DNA from: Betaproteobacteria bacterium SG8_41
GTDB lineage: Bacteria > Pseudomonadota > Gammaproteobacteria > Burkholderiales > SG8-41
Direction: 5' to 3'
NCBI GenBank assembly: GCA_001303585.1
Contig: LJTT01000026.1
Coordinates: 1 to 59,790 of the forward strand
Length of the DNA: 59,790 nucleotides
Positions within the stretch are counted from its first letter, which is position 1, and each line of letters opens with the position of its first letter. A program made the translations under genes and the position numbers. Under the pieces are notes generated by a model. That model did not search any database. It had not been told where the DNA came from and saw only the letters and a program-made list of their open reading frames with translations. Positions 21,104 through 30,543 of the stretch are shown here, piece after piece.

Positions 21104-21928
21104 TCACTGGGGCGGCGGCGCGCGGCTGGCAGCCCGCTTCTTGAGGTGTTGATACGCCCAGAGAGCATAACCCGACCCGCCGTAACCGAGGAACAGCAGG
21201 AACAGCATTTCCGGCAGCGTGCTCGAGAGCATGAAGAGGACGACGATGCCCAGGACGATGCCCACGATCACGGAAAACGACACGCTCTTGCGGACATTGA
21301 TGTCTTTGCCGCTGTAGAACTTGAAATTGCTCACCATGGTGAGCCCCGCGAAAACCGTAAGCGCCCATGCCAGCCACTTCACATCGCGGCCCTCGATCTG
21401 GTATTCGTTCAGCGCCCACACCAGACCGGCAACGAGGCACGCGGCTGCCGGGCTTGGGAGACCCTGGAAGAACCGCTTGTCGGCAACCTCGAGCGTCGTG
21501 TTGAAGCGCGCAAGCCGCAAAGCGGCGCACACGCAGTAAATGAACGCCGCGATCCAGCCCAGCTTGCTGGTAAGCCAAGGCCCCAGCATCGGTATGCTCT
21601 TCATCAGCGCAAAATCCTTGAGCGCCCAGACGTAGACCACGAGCGCCGGCGCGACGCCGAAGGACACCATGTCGGCAAGACTGTCATACTCAGCCCCGAA
21701 TGCGCTCTGCGTTCGCGTCAGCCGCGCGACCCGTCCGTCGAGTCCGTCGAATACCATCGCCACGAAAATTGCGATCGCGGCGTGCTCGAAACGCCCGCTC
21801 ATCGCTTGCACGATCGCGTAGAACCCGGCAAACAGAGCGATTGTCGTGAAGACGTTCGGCAACCAGTAAATGCCGCGCCGCGCAAAACGCGACTTGATGA
21901 AGACCTTGCTCTCGCGCGGTTCGTACAC
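21104..21928 (-). CDS. pssA: CDP-diacylglycerol-serine O-phosphatidyltransferase
   Basis: Membrane enzyme making phosphatidylserine. The CDP-alcohol phosphotransferase signature is exact in DGLDGRVARLTRTQSAFGAE plus YDSLADMVSFG. About seven hydrophobic segments run from FTTIALFAGFYAIVQAM to LPEMLFLLFLGYGGSGYALW. The start is placed at GTG 21928 (VYEPRESKVFIKSRFARRG), giving 274 aa; the frame is open to 21958, but that part lies in a heptamer repeat. It is part of the ilvIHC-psd-pssA-leuA series typical of Betaproteobacteria, with psd directly upstream. Confidence 0.93.
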   Translation of the reverse strand: MYEPRESKVFIKSRFARRGIYWLPNVFTTIALFAGFYAIVQAMSGRFEHAAIAIFVAMVFDGLDGRVARLTRTQSAFGAEYDSLADMVSFGVAPALVVYVWALKDFALMKSIPMLGPWLTSKLGWIAAFIYCVCAALRLARFNTTLEVADKRFFQGLPSPAAACLVAGLVWALNEYQIEGRDVKWLAWALTVFAGLTMVSNFKFYSGKDINVRKSVSFSVIVGIVLGIVVLFMLSSTLPEMLFLLFLGYGGSGYALWAYQHLKKRAASRAPPPQ

Positions 21929-21932
21929 GAGC

Positions 21933-21953
21933 TCAACCGTAAACGGTAACCGG
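21933..21953. repeat. Degenerate heptamer repeat, 3 units
   Basis: TCAACCG, TAAACGG, TAACCGG in the psd-pssA spacer, just before the preferred pssA start. The match between units is partial; support comes from the identical period at neighbouring loci. Confidence 0.45.
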
Positions 21954-21991
21954 CACAAGGTGGGGCATCGGCAGTGGTCGCCCCGCTTTCT

Positions 21992-22019
21992 GTTCAGCGT
22001 TCACCGTTCACCGTTCACG
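21992..22019. repeat. Heptamer short tandem repeat, 4 units
   Basis: GTTCAGC, GTTCACC, GTTCACC, GTTCACG. The array runs through the psd stop codon (22015-22017), so the last base of the gene is supplied by the repeat. Confidence 0.75.
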
Positions 22020-22659
22020 GCAGAATTGCGAGAACGCTTTCTGTGGCGAAGACCTTGTCGCCAACCGCCGCGACGGGACGCGCACCCGACGGCAGGTAGA
22101 CGTCGACCCGCGAACCGAAGCGGATGAAACCATAGCGCTCGCCGCGCGCAAGACGTTGTCCCGACCGCGCATAGCAGAGAATGCGCCGCGCGATCAGCCC
22201 CGCGATCTGTACGCACGTTACGTCCGCTCCGGCCGGCGTGCGGATCCAGAGCGCGGCGCGCTCGTTCTCGAGCGACGATTTCGATAGCGCGGCATTGAAA
22301 AATCTACCCTTGTGGTACCAGGCCTCGCGCACCTCCCCGTCAACCGGGCTGCGGTTGGAATGAACGTTGAATACGTTCATAAATACGCTCATCTTCAGCG
22401 CATCGCGTTCCAGATACGGGTCGCGCGCGCGCTCCACCGTGACGATGCGCCCATCCGCCGGGGACAGGACCGCCTGCGGCTCGGGCGGCACGGCGCGCGG
22501 CGGGTCGCGGAAGAACTGGAGGACAAATACGGCCACGAGCCACAGCGGCAATGCCCACCACATGCCGGCGAGCCAATGAACAAGGATCGCGACAGCAATC
22601 GATCCCGCGACGAACGGCCACCCTTCCCTGGCGATAATGGGATGGGGGTAGCGGCTCAC
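22015..22659 (-). CDS. psd: Phosphatidylserine decarboxylase (short, pyruvoyl type)
   Basis: Forms phosphatidylethanolamine from phosphatidylserine. The proenzyme self-cleaves at a Gly-Ser pair to form a pyruvoyl group; here the site is in [26 protein letters not shown] and [20 protein letters not shown] are family blocks. Two hydrophobic stretches ([20 protein letters not shown] and [12 protein letters not shown]) anchor it. The GTG at 22659 gives 214 aa, the usual size of the short form. The frame continues to an ATG at 22725, but that lies in a heptamer repeat. Paired with pssA downstream. Confidence 0.93.
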   Translation of the reverse strand: MSRYPHPIIAREGWPFVAGSIAVAILVHWLAGMWWALPLWLVAVFVLQFFRDPPRAVPPEPQAVLSPADGRIVTVERARDPYLERDALKMSVFMNVFNVHSNRSPVDGEVREAWYHKGRFFNAALSKSSLENERAALWIRTPAGADVTCVQIAGLIARRILCYARSGQRLARGERYGFIRFGSRVDVYLPSGARPVAAVGDKVFATESVLAILP

Positions 22660-22712
22660 GCCCGGGGATGTCAGGGGCGGTGAATGCGCCCTGTCCGGAA
22701 GGATCTTCGACT

Positions 22713-22738
22713 CTTCACTCATCACTCGTCATTCATTG

Positions 22739-22740
<2 letters not shown>
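22713..22740. repeat. Heptamer short tandem repeat, 4 units
   Basis: CTTCACT, CATCACT, CGTCATT, CATTGCT in the ilvC-psd spacer. It reaches the ilvC stop codon and resembles the array at 19285-19312 in sequence as well as period. Confidence 0.7.
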
Positions 22741-23806
<1,066 letters not shown>

Positions 23807-23846
23807 TCATGCCGAGCGGCATTCGGCCCTCTTCCGTCTTTCCTCT

Positions 23847-24338
23847 CTAGACTCTGAGCACCCGGTCGCCGCGGCCGATGCCGGACGCGCCGGTGCGCAC
23901 CGTTTCCAGTATCGCGCCGCGGTCGATCGCCTTGAGGAAGGCGTCGAGCTTCGCCCCGGTGCCGGTGAGTTCGATCGTGTAATCCTTATCGGTAACATCG
24001 ATGATGCGACCACGGAAAATATCCGCCATGCGCTTCATCTCTTCGCGATCCTTGCCGACGGCGCGGACCTTGACCAGCATCAGCTCGCGTTCGATGTGGT
24101 CGCCATCAGACAGGTCAACCAGTTTCACCACCTCGATCAGCTTGTTCAGCTGCTTGGTGATCTGCTCGATCACCTCATCGGACCCGACCGTCACGATCGT
24201 CATGCGCGACAGCGTCGCGTCCTCGGTAGGCGCGACGGTCAGCGACTCGATATTGTAGCCGCGCGCGGAGAACAGCCCAGCAACCCGCGAGAGCGCGCCC
24301 GCCTCGTTCTCGAGCAGAACGGAAATGATGTGCTTCAT
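23847..24338 (-). CDS. ilvH: Acetolactate synthase small (regulatory) subunit
   Basis: Valine-binding regulatory subunit. The N-terminal ACT domain is MKHIISVLLENEAGALSRVAGLF with YNIESLTVAPTEDATLSRMT, the complete ilvH/ilvN signature. The C-terminal domain (about 80-163) includes DIFRGRIIDVTDKDYTIELTG. The length of 163 aa equals E. coli IlvH. The ATG overlaps the large-subunit stop by 4 nt (ATGA), ensuring equal synthesis of both subunits. Confidence 0.96.
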   Translation of the reverse strand: MKHIISVLLENEAGALSRVAGLFSARGYNIESLTVAPTEDATLSRMTIVTVGSDEVIEQITKQLNKLIEVVKLVDLSDGDHIERELMLVKVRAVGKDREEMKRMADIFRGRIIDVTDKDYTIELTGTGAKLDAFLKAIDRGAILETVRTGASGIGRGDRVLRV

Positions 24339-26032
24339 ACCAGGATCATCTCAGAGAGACCCTTGCCGCCCGGCACCATCGGGAACACGTTCTCGGTCTG
24401 GTCGGTCACGAAGTCCATGAACACGAGGTCATCCTTTCGCGCGAACGCCTCCCGGAGCGCGGGCTCCACGTCCTCGGGTTTCTCGACCTTTACGCCGATA
24501 TGTCCATATGACTCGGCCAGTTTGCTGAAGTCAGGCAGTGCGTCCATATACGACTCGGCGTAGCGGTTACCATGGAAGAATTCCTGCCACTGCCGAACCA
24601 TGCCCATGTACTTGTTGTTGAGGTTCACCACCTTGATTGGCAACCGGTATTGCTTGCAGGTGGAGAGCTCCTGGATGCACATCTGAATCGAGGCCTCGCC
24701 CGTGACGCACGCAACGGTCGCATTCGGGTGCGCGAGCTGCACGCCCATCGCCGCCGGCATGCCGAAGCCCATCGTGCCGAGCCCGCCCGAGTTGATCCAG
24801 CGGCGCGGCTTCTGGAATTTGTAGAACTGCGCCGCCCACATCTGATGCTGGCCCACGTCGGAGGTCACAAAAGCATCGCCGCTGGTGACTTCCCATAGCT
24901 TCTCGATCACGTACTGCGGCTTGATAAGCGTGCTCGAGCGGTCGTACTTCAGGCACTCGCGCGAACGCCACAGCTCGATTTGCGTCCACCATGTCTTGAG
25001 CGCTTCGGGATCACTCCTTTCCTTCGAGGCCTCCAGTTGCTTGATGAGCTCGCGGAGCACCTCGCGCACGTTGCCGACGATAGGGATATCGACTTTGACG
25101 CGCTTCGATATCGACGATGGATCGATATCGACATGGATAATGGTGCGCTCCTCGGAAAAGAAATGGCGCGGGTTGCCGATTACGCGGTCGTCGAAGCGCG
25201 CCCCGATGGCGAGCAGCACATCGCAATGCTGCATTGCCATGTTCGCTTCGTAAGTCCCGTGCATGCCGAGCATCCCGAGGAACTGGCGATCGGTCGCCGG
25301 GTAGGCGCCAAGTCCCATGAGGGTGTTCGTGCAGGGGAAACCAAGCGCGCGCACGAGCTGTGCGAGTTCATCGGCGGCGCCGCCCAGGACGACGCCCCCG
25401 CCGGTGTAGATCATCGGGCGCTTGGCCTTGGTAAGGAGCTGTATCGCCTTCTTGATCTGCCCGGCGTGGCCCTTGATCACCGGGTTGTACGAGCGCATCG
25501 CAATCGTCTCGGGATAGTGAAATTCCGTCTTGGCCGCCGTCACGTCCTTCGGAATGTCCACCACGACCGGGCCCGGGCGGCCGGTCGCCGCAATATAGAA
25601 AGCCTTCTTGATGGTGACCGCGAGATCCTTCACGTCCTTCACCAGGAAGTTATGTTTGACGCACGGCCGTGTGATACCGACAGCGTCGCATTCCTGGAAC
25701 GCGTCCTGGCCAATCGCGTGCGTCGGCACCTGGCCGGTGATGACGACGAGGGGGATCGAATCCATGTAGGCAGTGGCAATGCCGGTGACGGCATTGGTCA
25801 CGCCAGGCCCGGATGTCACCAGCGCAACCCCCACCTTATCGGTTGACCGCGCATAGCCATCGGCTGCGTGCACCGCACCCTGCTCGTGCCGCACCAGGAT
25901 GTGCTTGACCTTGTCCTGCTTGAAGAGCTCGTCGTAGATGAAGAGCACGGCGCCGCCCGGGTAGCCGAACACGTGCTCGACGCCCTCCTCCTGCAAGCAG
26001 CGTACGGTAATCTCAGCGCCAGTCAGTTCCAT
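24335..26032 (-). CDS. ilvI: Acetolactate synthase large (catalytic) subunit
   Basis: Thiamine diphosphate- and FAD-dependent enzyme joining two pyruvates, or pyruvate and 2-oxobutyrate. The N-terminal domain has the catalytic Glu in HEQGAVHAADGYARSTDKVG. The central FAD region holds YTGGGVVLGGA. The C-terminal ThDP motif runs from VTGEASIQMCIQELSTCKQY to NLNNKYMGMVRQWQ. The ThDP loop reads Gly-Glu-Ala where most family members have Gly-Asp/Glu-Gly, a mild deviation. At 565 aa it matches the family. First gene of the ilvI-ilvH-ilvC-psd-pssA-leuA series. Confidence 0.96.
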   Translation of the reverse strand: MELTGAEITVRCLQEEGVEHVFGYPGGAVLFIYDELFKQDKVKHILVRHEQGAVHAADGYARSTDKVGVALVTSGPGVTNAVTGIATAYMDSIPLVVITGQVPTHAIGQDAFQECDAVGITRPCVKHNFLVKDVKDLAVTIKKAFYIAATGRPGPVVVDIPKDVTAAKTEFHYPETIAMRSYNPVIKGHAGQIKKAIQLLTKAKRPMIYTGGGVVLGGAADELAQLVRALGFPCTNTLMGLGAYPATDRQFLGMLGMHGTYEANMAMQHCDVLLAIGARFDDRVIGNPRHFFSEERTIIHVDIDPSSISKRVKVDIPIVGNVREVLRELIKQLEASKERSDPEALKTWWTQIELWRSRECLKYDRSSTLIKPQYVIEKLWEVTSGDAFVTSDVGQHQMWAAQFYKFQKPRRWINSGGLGTMGFGMPAAMGVQLAHPNATVACVTGEASIQMCIQELSTCKQYRLPIKVVNLNNKYMGMVRQWQEFFHGNRYAESYMDALPDFSKLAESYGHIGVKVEKPEDVEPALREAFARKDDLVFMDFVTDQTENVFPMVPGGKGLSEMILV

Positions 26033-26065
26033 GGCCCAGCCAGCCCAAAAACGCGGAAACCCGTA

Positions 26066-26094
26066 ACGTTACCGTTTGGCCGCACTTTGGTCAA
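26066..26094 (-). promoter_or_regulatory. Candidate promoter of the ilvI operon
   Basis: Minus strand TTGACC (26089-26094), 17-bp spacer, TAACGT (26066-26071), about 34 nt before the ilvI ATG. Good -35, poor -10. The short distance leaves no room for a leader peptide here, unlike at leuA. Confidence 0.45.
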
Positions 26095-26184
26095 GCAAAA
26101 CAATACTTTAAACAGCCAGATAGCGCAAAGCTCCTCCATGGCTTGGGGCCGCGCGTCACGCGCGCCAGTTTTTTTGTTGCTAAG

Positions 26185-26844
26185 ATGCGCCGACCTGCGC
26201 GGGACGGTGCGGGGGATCGCTCCGACGGGGCGTGCGCCGCCGCGGGGATCCAGAAGGCGGGACGACTGGCCACCTACCAAGAACTTGCGCATTTTCTCGC
26301 CAAGGTCGAGCGTCGCGCGTACAAGCAGGCGGTATTCGCAGTGCGTGACGATCACCTTGCATTGGACATCGTCCAGGACGCGATGCTGAAGCTCACCGAA
26401 AAATATTGCGCCCGTCCAGTGGACGAGCTCCCGCTCCTGTTTCAGCGAATTTTGCAGAACACGATCCTCGATTTTTACCGCCGCCAGAAGGTGCGCTCGA
26501 CATGGACACAGGCGATTTCGAGCCTGCTCGGCAAAGGAAGCGACGAGGACGCTGACCCGCTCGAAACTTTGGAGGTGGCGGAGGGCTCCAAGTTGTCGGG
26601 TTCGTTGTCGGGCTCGCCTGCTGAACAGGCTGAACAATCACAACTTATTGCTTTTATTGAAAAGGCGTTGGAAAAACTGCCCGCTCGTCAACGCCAGGCC
26701 TTCTTGCTGCGTTATTGGGAGGAACTGGACGTCGCCGAGGCGGCGAAAATAATGGGTTGCTCCGTGGGGAGTGTGAAAACACACTGCTCGAGGGCAACTC
26801 ATGCCCTTTCCGTGATGCTCGGGAAACAGGGAATCAAGCCATGA
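26185..26844 (+). CDS. RNA polymerase sigma-70 family (ECF-type) factor
   Basis: Alternative sigma factor. Region 2 is in FLAKVERRAYKQAVFAVRDD, LDIVQDAMLKLTEKY and PLLFQRILQNTILDFYRRQK. Region 4 is ALEKLPARQRQAFLLRYWEE followed by the HTH DVAEAAKIMGCSVGSVKTHC. An acidic linker (about 135-165) separates them. The start is uncertain: ATG 26185 gives 219 aa, and homology proper starts near ATYQELAHFL. The stop overlaps a DUF3619 gene with a single membrane segment, in the position where anti-sigma factors usually lie. Target genes are unknown. Confidence 0.88.
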   Translation: MRRPARDGAGDRSDGACAAAGIQKAGRLATYQELAHFLAKVERRAYKQAVFAVRDDHLALDIVQDAMLKLTEKYCARPVDELPLLFQRILQNTILDFYRRQKVRSTWTQAISSLLGKGSDEDADPLETLEVAEGSKLSGSLSGSPAEQAEQSQLIAFIEKALEKLPARQRQAFLLRYWEELDVAEAAKIMGCSVGSVKTHCSRATHALSVMLGKQGIKP

Positions 26845-27230
26845 ACCAGCCTGCCGACGAGCTGGCGCGCCGCATAGTCGAGCAGCTCGACGCGGGCGTG
26901 GATCAAATGGATCCAGCCACGCGCGAGCGCCTCGTGATTGCCCGCGAGCGCGCACTTGGTCGCTACCGCGAGCGGCCCGCGCCCGTCCTGGGCATGGCCT
27001 GGGCCGGAAATGCGATTGCGCGAGTGTCCGCGCACCGTTTCTACAGCGCACGCAACCTGATCGCCGTCACCGCGCTCGTGCTCGGCCTTGCCGGCCTCGC
27101 CATCTGGAACAGCTTTGGCCCGAGCAACGAGCTGGCCGATATCGACGCCGGCTTGCTCACGGATGAGCTGCCGATCAACGCCTATCTCGACAAGGGCTTC
27201 GATTCATGGCTAAAGCGTGCGCCGCGTTGA
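26841..27230 (+). CDS. DUF3619 single-pass membrane protein, possible anti-sigma partner
   Basis: A 129-residue protein starting at ATG 26841 (ATGA overlap with the sigma gene). The N-terminal 65 residues are soluble and charged (MNQPADELARRIVEQLDAGV, ERLVIARERALGRYRERP). A membrane helix follows (ARNLIAVTALVLGLAGLAIW, about residues 72-91), then a short acidic tail (ELADIDAGLLTDELPINAYL). Topology and coupling to a sigma factor fit an anti-sigma role, which is inference. There is no zinc-finger HxxxCxxC motif. Confidence 0.78.
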   Translation: MNQPADELARRIVEQLDAGVDQMDPATRERLVIARERALGRYRERPAPVLGMAWAGNAIARVSAHRFYSARNLIAVTALVLGLAGLAIWNSFGPSNELADIDAGLLTDELPINAYLDKGFDSWLKRAPR

Positions 27231-27682
27231 TCGCCTGGCTCTGTTTCGCCTTTCCAGTCGTCGCCGCCCAAAACCAATCCGTCACTAGCCAGAGCGCACG
27301 ACCCGCCTGGTCGGAGCTCACGCCCGAGCAGCAAGAGATCCTCGCCCCACTGTCGCGCGAGTGGGACCAGCTGGATTCGAAGCGCCGGAAAAAATGGGTC
27401 GCCATCGCCAAGCGTTATCCGAAGATGAAGCCGCAGGCGCAGGAGCGCCTGCGAAAACGCATGGCCGACTGGGCCAAGCTTACGCCGGAACAGCGCCGCG
27501 CCGCTCGCGAGCGCTACCAGCAACTCAAGCGGCTTTCGCCTGAAAAGCGGCGCCAGGTCACTCGACAATGGCGTGCTTATCAGCGAGCCGTGGCCGCGCA
27601 GCCGGATCTCTCGCCATCGGACGCGCCAGCGCCGCCCGAGCCGTTGACGGCGCCCCGCGTGCCGGCAACCACGGTTCGCTGA
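27206..27682 (+). CDS. DUF3106 family secreted protein
   Basis: A 158-aa protein with a signal peptide (MAKACAALIAWLCFAFPVVA). It then carries repeating SELTPEQQEILAPLSREWDQ, KLTPEQRRAARERYQQLKRL and LSPEKRRQVTRQWRAYQR units, the DUF3106 pattern of short helical repeats. The C-terminus is Pro/Ala-rich. It starts inside the preceding DUF3619 gene (25-nt overlap). Extracytoplasmic; the repeated TPEQ helices recall periplasmic stress adaptors of the Spy/CpxP kind, but this is only a resemblance. Confidence 0.82.
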   Translation: MAKACAALIAWLCFAFPVVAAQNQSVTSQSARPAWSELTPEQQEILAPLSREWDQLDSKRRKKWVAIAKRYPKMKPQAQERLRKRMADWAKLTPEQRRAARERYQQLKRLSPEKRRQVTRQWRAYQRAVAAQPDLSPSDAPAPPEPLTAPRVPATTVR

Positions 27683-27704
27683 CCCCGGGGCTGGCGTGTA
27701 GCCG

Positions 27705-28139
27705 ATGTCTTCCGCGCTTGAAAATGGCGCGCCACCAGCAGGACTCGCGCGCCGCCTACTCAGCCTCGCCTATGAGGCGCTCGTGCTCTTTGCGGTGCTT
27801 GCGCTGGGGGCGACACCATTCATTGCTCTGACTGACGGGGTCGAGCATGTCGTCGCACGGCCACTTCTCCAGCTGTATCTCGTGGGCCTCGCAGGCGCCT
27901 ATTTCGTCTGCCAGTGGCTACGCGGCGGCCAGACCCTGGCGATGAAGACCTGGGGGCTGCGGCTCGTGCCCCGCCACGAGGGCGCGCTGACCCTGGGACA
28001 GGCCCTGCAGCGCTATTGCATCGCTCTTGCCGGATTGCTCGCGCTCGGCGCGGGCTTTGCCTGGGCCCTGTTCGACCGGGATCACCAGTTCCTGCACGAC
28101 CGGCTCGCCGGCACCCGCATCGTCAAGGATGAGGGATGA
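27705..28139 (+). CDS. RDD family membrane protein
   Basis: A 144-aa membrane protein with the RDD pattern: ARRLLSLAYEALVLFAVLAL, PLLQLYLVGLAGAYFVCQWL, GGQTLAMKTWGLRLVPRHEG and FDRDHQFLHDRLAGTRIV. The Asp/Arg-rich C-terminal motif DRLAGT is diagnostic. Last gene of the sigma-DUF3619-DUF3106-RDD unit. Its final codons and stop fall in the start of a long heptamer repeat. Transport or stress functions are reported for other RDD proteins; none can be assigned here. Confidence 0.85.
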   Translation: MSSALENGAPPAGLARRLLSLAYEALVLFAVLALGATPFIALTDGVEHVVARPLLQLYLVGLAGAYFVCQWLRGGQTLAMKTWGLRLVPRHEGALTLGQALQRYCIALAGLLALGAGFAWALFDRDHQFLHDRLAGTRIVKDEG

Positions 28140-28238
28140 GGGATCAAGTTTCAAGTTTCAAGTTTCAAGTTTCAAGTTTCAAGTTTCAAGTTTCAAGTTT
28201 CAAGTTTCAAGTTTCAAGTTTCAAGTTTCAAGTTTCAG
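28127..28238. repeat. Long heptamer tandem array (13 x TCAAGTT)
   Basis: Two GGATGAG units, one transition unit, then 13 perfect copies of TCAAGTT (28144-28234), ending in the partial unit TCAG. It lies in the convergent spacer between the RDD gene and lptG. Perfect copies suggest recent expansion. It has no spacers, so it is not a CRISPR array. Confidence 0.97.
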
Positions 28239-28251
28239 GCAGTTCCTCGCT

Positions 28252-28322
28252 TTGAACGTTGAACACGTTCTTCGTCACCCATCACTCATCACCGCTATTA
28301 CGGCTTTCTGCCTTCTGACTTA
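28252..28322. repeat. Cluster of three further heptamer runs
   Basis: Within 70 bp after the long array: TTGAACG-TTGAACA (28252-28265), GTCACCC-ATCACTC-ATCACCG (28274-28294), and GGCTTTC-TGCCTTC-TGACTTA (28302-28322, covering the lptG stop). All have period 7 but unrelated sequence. Confidence 0.65.
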
Positions 28323-29393
28323 TCGACGCTCCTGCCACCACATCATCCCCACCGCCGCCGAGAAAAAAATCGCGGTCGGCACGATGGCGCTGGCAAACGC
28401 CGGCCAGTCATTGATGAGGCCGAGGTGCGAGAACAGCCGATTCAAGAAATGGAACGCCAAGCCGAGCATGATGCCGGCGAAGATCTTGGCGCCGACGCCA
28501 GCCTGTCGGCTTTGAATGTAAGCGAAAGGCAGCGCGAGCACGACCATCACGACTACGGCAAGGGGGTAGGTCAGCTTGTTCCAAAGCGCGATTTCGTATC
28601 GCAGCGCCCGCTGACGGTTCTCCCTGAGGTGCTGCGTGTACGAGTAGAGATTCGAGGCCGACATCTTTTCAGGCTTTACCAGGAGCAAGCTGATGAGATC
28701 GGGATCGAGCACCGATTGCCAGCTCGCCTGCGCCAGCTTCTCCACCGAGGTTTGCATATCCGCGAAGTTCGTGCGCTCGACGTTCTGGAGCAACCAGCGC
28801 CGGTCGCTTTCATACGTTCCCCGCTGCGCGAAACTGATCGAGCGCAGGCGATATTGCTCGTCGAAATCATAAATACGCAGGCCACGCAGGCTGGTATCTG
28901 GCAGCACCTCGACCACGTTGATGAAGCTGCGGTCGTCCTTGATCCACAGGCCAGAGCGGAATTCCTGAGCGATCACGCCGGTAATCGCCTTCGAGCGCAG
29001 GCGCTGCGCAAACTGCTCCGCTGGCGGACCGACGAATTCCCCGAACACGAACGTGAGCACGGCGAGAACGAGGCCGATCCCCACGAGCGTCACGACGAAG
29101 TTCGCGGTCGACACGCCGGCCGTGCGCATGACCGTGTACTCGGACCCCGCGACGAGTTGCGCGAGCGCAAAAAGCGCGCCGATCAGGACCGCGATCGGAA
29201 TGAGCTCGTAGACATGCCCGGGCGCCGACAGCAAGACATAAATCGCCATCAGTTTCAGCGAATATGCGCCCCGGCCCAGGTCCTTCACCTGCTCCAGCAT
29301 GTCGAAAAACGCAAAGAGCATCACCAGCGCGACCATGACCAGGCCGGTCGCGACGAAGATCTCGGTTGCAATGTATCGACGCAGCGTTCTCAT
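28320..29393 (-). CDS. lptG: LPS export permease LptG
   Basis: Inner-membrane subunit of the LptB2FG ABC transporter that extracts lipopolysaccharide for transport to the outer membrane. The N-terminal RRYIATEIFVATGLVMVALV with FAFFDMLEQVKDLGRGAYSL, three membrane helices, a large periplasmic beta-jellyroll domain (about 130-260), then three C-terminal helices match the YjgP/YjgQ family. At 357 aa it is full length. The start overlaps the lptF stop by 4 nt. Confidence 0.95.
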   Translation of the reverse strand: MRTLRRYIATEIFVATGLVMVALVMLFAFFDMLEQVKDLGRGAYSLKLMAIYVLLSAPGHVYELIPIAVLIGALFALAQLVAGSEYTVMRTAGVSTANFVVTLVGIGLVLAVLTFVFGEFVGPPAEQFAQRLRSKAITGVIAQEFRSGLWIKDDRSFINVVEVLPDTSLRGLRIYDFDEQYRLRSISFAQRGTYESDRRWLLQNVERTNFADMQTSVEKLAQASWQSVLDPDLISLLLVKPEKMSASNLYSYTQHLRENRQRALRYEIALWNKLTYPLAVVVMVVLALPFAYIQSRQAGVGAKIFAGIMLGLAFHFLNRLFSHLGLINDWPAFASAIVPTAIFFSAAVGMMWWQERR

Positions 29394-30466
29394 CGCGTCA
29401 GGCGGAACAGCGAGAACAGCATCAGGCGGCGGTAGAACAGCAACAGGAGCAGCAGGAACATCACGGCATGCACGCCGAACACGCCGGTGGCAAAGCTGAC
29501 GCGTGACTGCCCGATGGACGCCTCGGCAATCGACAGCATGTTGCTGTAGCTCATGTACACCAGCAGCGCCAGGAGCAGGTTCATCGAGCGCCCCGCGCGG
29601 GGGTTGACGAAGGACAGGGGAATCGCAAGCAGCGCCAGGATGAGCGCCCCGATTGGAACGCCGAGTCGAAACGACAACTCACCCAGATTGCGCCGGGTGG
29701 GATCTCGCACCAGCTCCAGGGTTGGCACGCTCTTCTCGGTGGGAGCACGCTGCGCCTCGCTCACCTCGATGCGCATGGCATAACGCTCGAACTCGTAGAT
29801 CTTGTACGCGGCCGTGCCAGGCTCGCCTTCGTAGCGCCGGCCGTCCCGCAGAACGAGGAAGCGATCGCCGTTCGGCGCGGTCTCCGTGAACCCCTGAGCA
29901 GCCACCATCACGCCCTGCCGATTGTGCTGGATCGAACTCACGAACACGTTGCCGACGACATTCTCCTTGCCGGAGACCTTCTCGACGAAGAACACGCGGT
30001 CGCCCCGATTCGATTCCCTGAAGACGCCGGGCGTCACCATCGATACATCGTCACGGTTTTCCAGGCGCCGGCGCAGCTCCTCAGCGTTGGCCACCGCCCA
30101 CGGACGCACCACCAGGGTGGACAGCGCAATCAGGACGACAATTGGCACGGTCAACATGAGCACGGGCCGGATCCATTCGGTGAGGCTCATGCCGCACGCA
30201 AACCAGACGACCATCTCCGAATCGCGGTAGCTGCGGGTGAGTGTCATCAACACCGCGACAAAGAGCGTGAGCGAGAGCACGAGCGGCAGGTACGCGAGCA
30301 GCGCCAGAGCAAGCAACAGCGCAACCCCGCCCAAATCGATTGTCCCGCCCGCGGCCTGCCCGAGAAGCCGCACGAGCTGCGTGGTCACAATGATGCCGAC
30401 GAGTACGAAGAAGATCGCCAGCGAGGTAATCACCAGCTCGCGAACAAGGGAAGTGCGGAAGATCAT
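29390..30466 (-). CDS. lptF: LPS export permease LptF
   Basis: Partner of LptG. The N-terminus MIFRTSLVRELVITSLAIFF and the following LVRLLGQAAGG are typical of LptF, with six membrane helices and a periplasmic domain (about 120-270) between helices 3 and 4. The 358-aa length is normal. Divergent from pepA, 78 nt apart, the same arrangement as in E. coli (lptFG next to pepA). Confidence 0.95.
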   Translation of the reverse strand: MIFRTSLVRELVITSLAIFFVLVGIIVTTQLVRLLGQAAGGTIDLGGVALLLALALLAYLPLVLSLTLFVAVLMTLTRSYRDSEMVVWFACGMSLTEWIRPVLMLTVPIVVLIALSTLVVRPWAVANAEELRRRLENRDDVSMVTPGVFRESNRGDRVFFVEKVSGKENVVGNVFVSSIQHNRQGVMVAAQGFTETAPNGDRFLVLRDGRRYEGEPGTAAYKIYEFERYAMRIEVSEAQRAPTEKSVPTLELVRDPTRRNLGELSFRLGVPIGALILALLAIPLSFVNPRAGRSMNLLLALLVYMSYSNMLSIAEASIGQSRVSFATGVFGVHAVMFLLLLLLFYRRLMLFSLFRLTR

Positions 30467-30484
30467 CGAAAGGCGGGCTCGGCT

Positions 30485-30514
30485 TTGACTTTTCGTCAGG
30501 AATGCGCAAATAAT
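30485..30514 (+). promoter_or_regulatory. Promoter of pepA
   Basis: TTGACT (30485-30490), 18-bp spacer, AATAAT (30509-30514), placing transcription start about 20 nt before the GTG of pepA. Confidence 0.6.
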
Positions 30515-30543
30515 CAGACAGCTAACTCGGTACGGAGCCCTCA

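Noticed and set aside
28144-28234. Possible CRISPR array
   Set aside because: Units are contiguous 7-mers without spacers and there are no cas genes.
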